Made by a program: the position numbers and the translations under genes. The notes under the pieces are model-generated. The model saw nothing but the letters and a program-made list of their open reading frames with translations, had not been told where the DNA came from and ran no database searches. From contig JBHJGU010000052.1 of NCBI GenBank assembly GCA_050331475.1, forward strand, positions 1-6,122: a stretch of DNA of 6,122 nucleotides, in the 5' to 3' direction. Below, piece after piece: positions 1 through 5,501 of this stretch; position 1 is the stretch's first letter, and each line of letters starts with the position of its first letter. The stretch comes from JBHJGU01 sp050331475 (lineage in GTDB: Bacteria; Pseudomonadota; Alphaproteobacteria; Caulobacterales; Maricaulaceae).

Positions 1-2
1 CC

Positions 3-1337
3 CCCGGGTGCACGGAGCGTTTGCCGCCGGTGCGGGCCCCCGCGAACCCGGCCGGGGCGGCGGCGGGCGCCGCCGCCGCCGCCGAATCCCGCGCGCTCAG
101 CGTTTCCGTGCGTGAGGGCGCGCTGGAAGACATCGAAAACGCGGAGTCCTATGATGTGGGCTTGCGCGTCTTTATTGGCCGTCGCCAAGCCGGCGCGGCG
201 AGTTCGGATATTTCCGAAGCGGCGCTGATGGCCTTGGCGGAGCGGGTGGTCGCCATGGCGAAGCTTGCGCCTGAGGATCCCTATTGCGGACTGGCGCCGG
301 ACGACGCCCTGGCCCAGAGCCAACCCGATCTCGATCTGGTTGATCCTACGGGCTATGACGCTCAGGCGCTGGAGGCCGAAGCGCTTGCGCTGGACGCGGC
401 CGCCCAAGCCGTACCCGGCGTGTGGAAGACCGAGGGCGCGGGCGCGAGCTGGTCAGCCTCCGCCCGTGCGGTGGTGACCAGCGCGGGTTTTCAAGGGGCT
501 GCGATGAGCACCGGCTGGAGCCGGCAAGTCTCCGCGGTGGCGAAAGACGATAGCGGCGGCATGGAGCGAGACTATGACTACGCCCGCGCCCGCCATCGCG
601 CCGATCTGCGCGACATCGAGGCGATCGGCCGGGAGGCGGGCGAACGCGCCGTCGCGCGGCTTAATCCGCGCAAGCCCGAAAGCGGCCGCATGGCGGTTCT
701 ATTCGAACCGCGCGTGGCCAATGATCTGCTGGGGGCGTTTTTAAGCGCGATCAGCGGTCCGGCCGTGGCCCGCGGGGTGTCTTTCCTCAAGGATAAGATG
801 GGCGCTCAAGTGTTCGCCGCGGGGACCCGGATTGAGGAGACCCCCCATCGTCCGCGAGGCTTGGCCTGTCGGCCGTTCGACGCCGAGGGGGTCGCGGTCA
901 AAGCGCGCGCGCTTGTTGACGAGGGGCGGCTGACGACCTGGCTGTTAAACGCCGCCTCAGCTCGGCAGCTGAGCTTGCCGCCGACAGGGCACGCGACGGG
1001 TGGGTTCGGCGGTCCGCCAGGGGCGGGCGCAAGCAATGTGCATTGGATCCCCGGCGCGCGGACGCCCGAGGCGATGATCGCCGATCTGAAGCGCGGGGTT
1101 TTGATCACCGAAACATTCGGCGCCTCGATCAATCCCAACACGGGCGATTATTCCGTTGGCGCCAGTGGGTTGTGGATCGAAAACGGCGAAAAAGCGTATC
1201 CGGTCAGCGAGATGACCGTGGCGGGCAATCTGCTCGACATGTTCGCCCGCGCGGAGCCGGCGAGCGATCTCGAATTCCGGTACGCAGTGAACGCGCCGAC
1301 GCTGTTGATCGACAATCTGGCGGTGTCGGGTCAATAG
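3..1337 (+). CDS. tldE: TldE/PmbA-family protein (metalloprotease TldD/TldE partner subunit), 5' end probably truncated by window edge
   Basis: This is a member of peptidase family U62 (PmbA/TldE). TldE forms a heterodimer with TldD in the cytoplasm and takes part in maturation or degradation of small peptides (microcin B17 and the CcdA antitoxin in E. coli). Numbering from the TTG at 21, the recognisable features are the ESRALSVSVREG stretch near the N-terminus, the long middle domain, the FDAEGV motif (F286-V291), and the C-terminal INPNTGDYSVGASG and EMTVAGNLLDMF blocks (about 370-410). No HExxxH zinc motif is present, as expected for TldE rather than TldD. The protein is 438 residues from TTG 21, against roughly 445-450 usual. 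The frame is open to the window edge and the N-terminal helix looks about ten residues short, so the real start is probably upstream. TTG 21 has a GGAG only 3 nt away. The stop lies 8 nt before the next gene's start, suggesting one operon. tldD is not in the window. Confidence 0.9.
   Translation, partial: PGCTERLPPVRAPANPAGAAAGAAAAAESRALSVSVREGALEDIENAESYDVGLRVFIGRRQAGAASSDISEAALMALAERVVAMAKLAPEDPYCGLAPDDALAQSQPDLDLVDPTGYDAQALEAEALALDAAAQAVPGVWKTEGAGASWSASARAVVTSAGFQGAAMSTGWSRQVSAVAKDDSGGMERDYDYARARHRADLRDIEAIGREAGERAVARLNPRKPESGRMAVLFEPRVANDLLGAFLSAISGPAVARGVSFLKDKMGAQVFAAGTRIEETPHRPRGLACRPFDAEGVAVKARALVDEGRLTTWLLNAASARQLSLPPTGHATGGFGGPPGAGASNVHWIPGARTPEAMIADLKRGVLITETFGASINPNTGDYSVGASGLWIENGEKAYPVSEMTVAGNLLDMFARAEPASDLEFRYAVNAPTLLIDNLAVSGQ
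56..77. repeat. Perfect GC hairpin in the tldE N-terminal Ala-rich codons
   Basis: Nine bases at 56-64 (GGCGGCGGC) are the exact reverse complement of 69-77 (GCCGCCGCC), separated by a 4-nt GGGC loop. The stretch encodes the Ala/Gly run of the TldE N-terminus. It is most simply a by-product of repeated GCC/GGC codons at high GC. It is also the kind of sequence where polymerase slippage or sequencing errors occur. Confidence 0.5.
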
Positions 1338-1345
1338 CTTCGCCC

Positions 1346-2116
1346 GTGACCAACCCGCGCGCCGATCGGGATTTGCTGGCGGCGGCCGTCCGGGAGGCCG
1401 GGGCGCTGGCGCTTGCGCGCTGGTCTGAGCCGTTCGAGGTGGCCGAGAAAGCCCCCAATGATCCCGTCTCGGAGGTCGACCTGGCGGTCAACGCGCTGTT
1501 AGCGGATCGCCTGCGCGGCGCCCGGCCCGCCTATGGTTGGCTCTCTGAGGAGGGGCCGGACGACCCCAATCGGGCGCGCGCCCAGCGCATGTTCGTGGTC
1601 GATCCGATAGACGGCACCCGCGCCTTCATCGCGAAAAAGCCGGAGTTTTCCATCTCGGTGGCGGTCGTAGAGGCTGGTCGGCCGATCGCAGCGTGCGTGT
1701 TTAACCCGGCGACGAAGGAGCTTTACGACGCGAGCCGGGACGATCGGACCCGGAGAAACGGCGTCGCGGTCCGCGCCACCATCGTGGATGATCCAGCCCG
1801 TGCGCGTTATCTCGGCCATCCTCGCGCCATCGATCCCGACCTGGATTGGTCAAACGCTTATGTGGAAAGCCGCGGGTCGGTGGCTTACCGGCTGGCCTTG
1901 GTGGCGTCGGGCGCCTTTGACGCCATGGTCTCGCTGGTGGCCAAACGGGTTTGGGACGTCGCCGCCGGCGATTTGCTGCTCGTCCAGGCGGGGGCGAGGC
2001 TGAGCGGGCCTGAGGGCACCGATCTGCGCTACGATGGTGAGGATACGCGGACCCCGGGGCTGCTTGGCGCTGGTTCGCAATTGCACAAACTGCTATTAAA
2101 CCGGCTTAAATCGTAA
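1346..2116 (+). CDS. cysQ: CysQ-like 3'(2'),5'-bisphosphate nucleotidase / inositol monophosphatase family phosphatase
   Basis: This is a Mg-dependent phosphatase of the inositol monophosphatase superfamily. The likely reaction is removal of the 3'-phosphate of PAP (or PAPS), which recycles the by-product of sulfate assimilation; hydrolysis of inositol phosphate is the alternative. The 256-residue length is typical. All metal-site motifs are visible: Glu68-Glu69 in WLSEE, the DPIDGTRAF motif (D86, D89, T91), and WDVAAGD near the C-terminus (W203, D204). The YGWLSEE, FVVDPIDGTRAF and RLALVASGAFDA wording resembles alphaproteobacterial proteins annotated as CysQ, which is why I prefer that name to SuhB. 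The GTG at 1346 is chosen because it lies 8 nt after the tldE stop and gives the usual short N-terminus. The same frame stays open upstream to 1043, but that part is the shadow of tldE. No clear Shine-Dalgarno precedes the start, consistent with translational coupling to tldE. Substrate cannot be decided from sequence. Confidence 0.88.
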   Translation: MTNPRADRDLLAAAVREAGALALARWSEPFEVAEKAPNDPVSEVDLAVNALLADRLRGARPAYGWLSEEGPDDPNRARAQRMFVVDPIDGTRAFIAKKPEFSISVAVVEAGRPIAACVFNPATKELYDASRDDRTRRNGVAVRATIVDDPARARYLGHPRAIDPDLDWSNAYVESRGSVAYRLALVASGAFDAMVSLVAKRVWDVAAGDLLLVQAGARLSGPEGTDLRYDGEDTRTPGLLGAGSQLHKLLLNRLKS

Positions 2117-2122
2117 ACGAGC

Positions 2123-2128
2123 GAGGGG
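2123..2128 (+). promoter_or_regulatory. Ribosome binding site of the DUF4170 gene
   Basis: GAGGGG lies 6 nt upstream of the ATG at 2135. It is the clearest Shine-Dalgarno in the window and supports this start. Most other starts here lack one. Confidence 0.6.
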
Positions 2129-2134
2129 CGCGCT

Positions 2135-2395
2135 ATGGCTGGGACGCCGAAGAAACAATTGCTGCATTTGGTGATCGGCGGCGAGCTGACCGATCTGGAG
2201 GGGTGCGAGTTCCGCGACCTGAACCGGCTCGATTTCGTCGGCGCTTATCCCAATTACGCCCAGGCGTACAATGCGTGGAAGGCCGCCGCACAGCGCACGG
2301 TGGACAACGCGCATATGCGGTATTTCGTGATCCACGCCCACCGGCTGATCGATCCCGAAGCCAAGCCCGATGAAGAGGATTTGGCCCACGGCTAA
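2135..2395 (+). CDS. DUF4170 domain protein, small conserved protein of unknown function
   Basis: An 86-residue soluble protein that I recognise as DUF4170, a family I know mainly from Alphaproteobacteria. Characteristic wording is present: LLHLVIGGELTDLEG at the N-terminus (about residues 9-23), FVGAYPNYAQAYNAWKAAAQ in the middle, and the block VDNAHMRYFVIHAHRLIDPE (about 56-75) that ends the conserved core. The last ten residues are acidic and variable. There is no signal peptide or membrane segment. It starts 18 nt after the cysQ stop with a good ribosome binding site, and its end abuts or overlaps the start of the ABC exporter. The recurrent pairing with cysQ and an msbA-like gene suggests a role connected with envelope lipid export or Kdo-lipid A synthesis, but no biochemical function is known to me and none is asserted. 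Confidence 0.88.
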   Translation: MAGTPKKQLLHLVIGGELTDLEGCEFRDLNRLDFVGAYPNYAQAYNAWKAAAQRTVDNAHMRYFVIHAHRLIDPEAKPDEEDLAHG

Positions 2396-2405
2396 GCCCG
2401 CGCCC

Positions 2406-4187
2406 ATGCCAGGGGAGCCCACCGGCGACCCCGTCGCGCCGGTGCGGTGGACGGTGTTTCTGCGGGTGGTGCGTGAACGCGTTCGGCCCCATTGGCGGCT
2501 ATTCGCGGTCTCTGCGGTTTGCATGGTCGTGACCGCTCTGGCCACCGCCGCCTTCGCGCGTCTTCTCGGGCCGGGCATTACCAAAGTTTTCGAACGCGGC
2601 GACGTTTGGCGTGCGCCCTTGGCGTTCGCTCTGGTCATGGGCGTTAAAGCGGTCACCGAGTACTGGCACGCCAGGGCGATGAACACCCTGGGTCAAACCC
2701 TGATCGCGGACTTACAGGGTGATTTGTTCGCCAAGCTGGTGCGCGCGGATCTCAAGCGGCTTCAGGCCACCCATTCGGGCGCGTTTTTGTCCAATTTCCT
2801 CAATGACGCGGTGTTGCTGCGCGACGCGTTCTCAACCGGCGCCACGGCGGCGCTCCAACACGCGCTGACCTTGGCGGGATTGCTGGTCGTCATGGCGATG
2901 ACCGATCCGGTGCTGACCGGCTTTATCGTGCTCGCCGCGCCGCTGGCTGCGGTCGGTTTGCGTCGCGCAGGTCGGCGCATGCGTGTCTCAGTCAGCGCGG
3001 GGATGGAGGCCGCCTCCGATCTCTCCACCGCGGTCCTTGAAACCCTCGACGGGGTGCGCGTGGTCAAAGCCGCCCGCCGGGAAGACGCGGAAATCGATCG
3101 TGTCCGTGGTTTGGCCCAGGCCCGGGCCGATTACGTCGCGCGCGGGCTGAATGCGCGCGCCCAATCCGGTCCGCTCAGCGAGGCCTGGGTCGGCTTGGGT
3201 GTGGCCGCGGCGTTCGCCTACGCCGGATGGCGGTCGGCGTCCGGCGCGCTGCCGTTGGCCGATTTCATCACCTGGATCGGGGCGGCGGTTTTGGCGTTTC
3301 GGCCGATCAACGCGCTCGCCACGGCGAATGTGGTGATCGGGGAGGGGCTATTGGCGGCCGCCCGTCTGCTCGGCGCGCTCGATGTGCCCGCCGAAGTCGC
3401 CGACCGACCGGGCGCGCGCACCTTAGGTCGTGCGCAGGGACGGCTGGCGTTTGAGGGGGTGGCGTTCCGCTATAGTCCGGAGCGAGCCGCGCTCGACGGC
3501 GTTGATTTGAGCGTGGAGCCGGGGGAATGCGTCGCCATTGTGTGGGCCTCTGGGTCGGGCAAATCAACGATCCTCAATCTCGCGCTGCGGTTTTACGACG
3601 TGGACGGGGGCGCGGTGCGCCTTGACGGCCATGACGTCCGCGACCTCACCCTGGAGAGCTTGCGCGCCAACATCGCGCTGGTGACGCAAGACCCGTTTTT
3701 GTTCGACGACACCTTGCGCGCCAATATCGCCTACGCCCGCCCAGACGCCACGGACACAGAAATCGCCGCCGCGGCCGAGGCCGCCGCCGTGCACGACGTG
3801 ATCATTGGCTTGCCCGGCGGCTATGATGCGCGCGCAGGCGAGGCGGGCGCGCGGCTCTCGGGCGGACAGCGCCAACGCATCGCCCTGGCGCGCGCGATCC
3901 TGGCGGACGCGCCGATCCTCTTGCTCGACGAAGCGACCGCGGCGCTCGATGCGGAGTCCGAGACCAAGGTCCTCGACGCGGTGGGTCGCGCCCGGGCGGG
4001 GCGCACCACGATCATGGTCGCCCATCGGCTCTCCACGATTGTTGACGCCGACCGGATCTATGTTCTTGACGCGGGTCGTGTGGTCGAGACCGGCGACCAC
4101 ACCGCGCTCATGGCGCGTAACGGCGTTTACGCGCGTCTGAACGCCGCCCAAGCGCAAGCGGGTTTCTCACAGTCCGCGGGCGCTTAG
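2406..4187 (+). CDS. MsbA-like ABC exporter half-transporter (fused permease and ATPase), probable lipid A-core flippase
   Basis: A type IV ABC exporter half-molecule of 593 residues, expected to act as an inner-membrane homodimer. The membrane domain spans about residues 33-310: hydrophobic segments near 33-53, 70-90, a pair at 146-195 and a pair at 256-305. The ATPase domain has the A-loop Tyr356, Walker A at 380-388, Q-loop Gln428, signature LSGGQ at 484-488, Walker B ILLLDE with Asp508 and catalytic Glu509, and H-loop His540. Walker A reads WASGSGKST, so the first Gly of the canonical GxxxxGKS is Trp380; all other catalytic residues are intact. The lipid A role is inferred from similarity to MsbA and from the linked waaA. 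The alternative ATG at 2370 would add 12 residues and overlap DUF4170 by 26 nt. I chose 2406 because family members have a short N-terminal lead before the RPHW region. Neither start has a clear ribosome binding site. Another lipid or drug substrate is possible. Confidence 0.88.
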   Translation: MPGEPTGDPVAPVRWTVFLRVVRERVRPHWRLFAVSAVCMVVTALATAAFARLLGPGITKVFERGDVWRAPLAFALVMGVKAVTEYWHARAMNTLGQTLIADLQGDLFAKLVRADLKRLQATHSGAFLSNFLNDAVLLRDAFSTGATAALQHALTLAGLLVVMAMTDPVLTGFIVLAAPLAAVGLRRAGRRMRVSVSAGMEAASDLSTAVLETLDGVRVVKAARREDAEIDRVRGLAQARADYVARGLNARAQSGPLSEAWVGLGVAAAFAYAGWRSASGALPLADFITWIGAAVLAFRPINALATANVVIGEGLLAAARLLGALDVPAEVADRPGARTLGRAQGRLAFEGVAFRYSPERAALDGVDLSVEPGECVAIVWASGSGKSTILNLALRFYDVDGGAVRLDGHDVRDLTLESLRANIALVTQDPFLFDDTLRANIAYARPDATDTEIAAAAEAAAVHDVIIGLPGGYDARAGEAGARLSGGQRQRIALARAILADAPILLLDEATAALDAESETKVLDAVGRARAGRTTIMVAHRLSTIVDADRIYVLDAGRVVETGDHTALMARNGVYARLNAAQAQAGFSQSAGA

Positions 4188-4227
4188 CCGCTTCTCAAAT
4201 CCAAATCGCTGTGGCATCGTCCCAATT

Positions 4228-4788
4228 ATGACAAGCATGGCCGAACCCGCTTTACAGATTGAATTCGCGCTGAGCGAAAGCGATCTGCAGTATTTCCGAG
4301 ATCGCCTCCAATCGGCTTGCGACACTCGCAAAGACGCCGACGAGTCGGTTATCGACGGTGTCGAAGCCATGGCGGCTGAGGCGCTCAAGAACAATCCGCC
4401 ACCTTTCGTGCGCGAGCAATTGGCGAAGCTCAAACCTTTGACCGCCATGCTGCGCGACGAACGATGGGCGCTGAAGGGCGAGGATCGGGACCGCGTGCTC
4501 GACGCGCTCGCCTATTTTGTCGACCCCGAGGATCTAATCCCCGACCATATTCCTGGCGTGGGGTTTCTCGACGACGCCATCATGATCGAACTGGTCAGCC
4601 GTGAGCTCGTTGACGAGATTGAAGCGTATGCGGAATTCGTCGAGCACTGCGCGCAGTCCGGCGCGTCCGAACCCGCGGACTTGGCGGCGCAACGGGACGA
4701 GTTACAGGCGCGCATGCGGCGTCGACGGTTCGCGCGGTTAAACCGGCGCTCCGGCGGTCGGGCGCGCTCACCGCTGAGCCTGTTTTAA
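4228..4788 (+). CDS. YkvA-like DUF1232 domain protein
   Basis: A 186-residue protein carrying a DUF1232 (YkvA-family) core, seen at about residues 95-120: YFVDPEDLIPDHIPGVGFLDD, with Asp99, Asp102, Pro105-Asp106, Pro109 and the Asp115-Asp116 pair being the family's conserved positions. The N-terminal 90 residues are a charged helical region and the C-terminus (about 165-183) is strongly basic, with a run of arginines that could contact nucleic acid or acidic lipid head groups. I see no convincing membrane segment, unlike some DUF1232 proteins. The function of the family is unknown. The ATG at 4228 is used; ATG 4237 would remove three residues, and neither has a good ribosome binding site. The gene lies 40 nt after the ABC exporter on the same strand, so co-transcription is likely. 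Its end is the convergent junction with the BLUF gene, and a small hairpin with a T-run overlaps its stop. Confidence 0.82.
   Translation: MTSMAEPALQIEFALSESDLQYFRDRLQSACDTRKDADESVIDGVEAMAAEALKNNPPPFVREQLAKLKPLTAMLRDERWALKGEDRDRVLDALAYFVDPEDLIPDHIPGVGFLDDAIMIELVSRELVDEIEAYAEFVEHCAQSGASEPADLAAQRDELQARMRRRRFARLNRRSGGRARSPLSLF
4766..4786 (+). terminator. Candidate intrinsic terminator overlapping the DUF1232 gene stop
   Basis: GCTCA (4766-4770) and TGAGC (4775-4779) form a perfect 5-bp stem with a 4-nt CCGC loop, followed by CTGTTTT. The T-run runs straight into the TAA stop. The stem is short for a Rho-independent terminator, so this is tentative. The position at the end of a five-gene plus-strand run and before a convergent gene is where a terminator is expected. 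Confidence 0.35.
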
Positions 4789-4842
4789 CAACGCGATCCG
4801 GGCTTGATCCCCAACGGAGCGCGACCGGCTGACACGTCGGCG

Positions 4843-5310
4843 TTATGCAATCAGGTTGGCTTGCGCCGGTTGCGGCGCGGAGAAGCGGTTCCGGGAATCG
4901 TTGACCGTGAAAAAGGTGTGCGCCAAGGTGATGAGGGTTGTGTCATCCGGTGTTAACAAGCGATCCGTGAAGCCAGACCAGCTCAGCGGAAAGCCGCCGA
5001 GCTCGGGAAACGTTACCTTTGCGGCGTCTTTAAAGCCCATGGACCAAGCGGCGAATTGACGATGCGTGCATTCCCGCTGCACTAAAGGAAGCACGCCGGT
5101 ATGGCGGGGATCTTTGGCGATCTCCGCAAAAATCCGATCGACTTCGACTTCAGGCCCCTCCAAAACTTGGAAAAATCCGTCTTCGATTTTCAACAGCACG
5201 CCCGTGATATCGTGATCGGTGTTCCACGCGCGCGAGCGACGCAGGATCGCCTCCAAATCGTGTTGGGTGAGATAGGGAGCAGCCGACGAAACGTAGATGA
5301 TTTGCTTCAC
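4843..5310 (-). CDS. Short BLUF-domain blue-light photoreceptor (FAD-binding)
   Basis: The protein is a stand-alone BLUF sensor: a single domain binding FAD non-covalently and signalling through hydrogen-bond rearrangement under blue light. From the GTG at 5310 it has 155 residues. Every photochemical residue is present: Tyr6 in IIYVSS, Asn30 in SRAWN, Gln48 in GFFQVLEGP, and Trp89 and Met91 in WSMGF, with DITGVLL and the KDPRH loop also typical. After about residue 94 comes a 60-residue tail that should form the C-terminal cap helices of short BLUFs. No output domain is fused, so it must act through a partner protein. GTG 5310 gives the usual two to three residues before the first strand; TTG codons at 5325 and 5316 are alternatives, and none has a clear ribosome binding site. 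It is antisense to its neighbours and has GC of about 45-60% in sampled lines, against about 70% in the ABC gene, suggesting insertion or transfer. No partner regulator is adjacent. Confidence 0.9.
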   Translation of the reverse strand: MKQIIYVSSAAPYLTQHDLEAILRRSRAWNTDHDITGVLLKIEDGFFQVLEGPEVEVDRIFAEIAKDPRHTGVLPLVQRECTHRQFAAWSMGFKDAAKVTFPELGGFPLSWSGFTDRLLTPDDTTLITLAHTFFTVNDSRNRFSAPQPAQANLIA

Positions 5311-5377
5311 GATCAAGATGCCCAATGTAAAGGGTGAGACGTTGAGTTTAAGATGCCGAACACGCGTCTAGCTAAGC

Positions 5378-5405
5378 ATTATGAAGGAACCGAAAAGCGA
5401 ATCAA
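5378..5405 (-). promoter_or_regulatory. Candidate sigma-70-like promoter for the BLUF gene
   Basis: On the minus strand a TTGATT -35 (5400-5405) is separated by 16 nt from a CATAAT -10 (5378-5383). These match the consensus at 4/6 and 5/6. Transcription would start near 5371, leaving a leader of about 60 nt to the GTG start. The surrounding sequence is the lowest-GC part of the window (45% over 5341-5400 by count). A GANTC site (5399-5403) overlaps the -35 element. Confidence 0.4.
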
Positions 5406-5450
5406 AATTGGTTCGGGTCTAGCGATGATTGTTTGTCCGCCTGTTGGTTC
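5386..5450. repeat. Three GGTTC/GAACC copies in the BLUF-waaA intergenic region
   Basis: GGAACC at 5386-5391 forms an inverted pair with GGTTC at 5410-5414. The longer motif TTGGTTC occurs twice in direct orientation, at 5408-5414 and 5444-5450, with start points 36 nt apart. The copies lie within and between the candidate promoters of the two divergent genes, so they could be operator half-sites. Motifs this short could also recur by chance in 176 bp. Confidence 0.35.
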
Positions 5451-5460
5451 TCGGTATACG
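5433..5460 (+). promoter_or_regulatory. Weak candidate promoter for waaA
   Basis: TTGTCC (5433-5438) and TATACG (5455-5460) are spaced by 16 nt and each match the sigma-70 consensus at 4/6. The start point would be near 5467, about 35 nt before the waaA ATG. Because the BLUF gene is antisense between waaA and the upstream plus-strand run, waaA should need a promoter of its own here. This is the best candidate I see, but it is weak. Confidence 0.25.
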
Positions 5461-5501
5461 AGCGCAGATGGCGCTGAAGCTTACCGATATGAGATCGCCC
5501 C

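Noticed and set aside
1043..1345. N-terminal extension of the CysQ frame back to 1043 (possible fusion with TldE region)
   Set aside because: The extension is an out-of-frame, arginine-rich shadow of tldE. The phosphatase domain begins normally at GTG 1346.
2096..2686. 196-codon open frame on the minus strand
   Set aside because: It is antisense to the DUF4170 gene and the ABC N-terminus, both clearly coding on the plus strand. It has no family resemblance.
3564..4157. 197-codon open frame on the minus strand
   Set aside because: It lies wholly antisense to the ABC ATPase domain, whose motifs are all on the plus strand, and its translation has no recognisable domain. Long antisense frames are expected at this GC content.
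4188..4227. Separate promoter or terminator between the ABC and DUF1232 genes
   Set aside because: The 40-nt gap has no stem-loop with a T-run and no convincing -35/-10 pair, so read-through from the ABC gene is the simpler model.
4789..4842. Terminator hairpin in the convergent gap between the DUF1232 and BLUF stops
   Set aside because: Only 3-bp stems can be formed by eye and there is no T-run on either strand.
5101..5337. 78-codon plus-strand open frame
   Set aside because: It is antisense to the BLUF coding sequence, which shows every conserved BLUF residue on the minus strand.
5386..5413. EcfG-type stress promoter (GGAAC then CGTT) on the plus strand upstream of waaA
   Set aside because: GGAAC is present at 5386-5390, but no CGTT occurs at the required 16-17 nt spacing; the nearest is GGTT at 19 nt.
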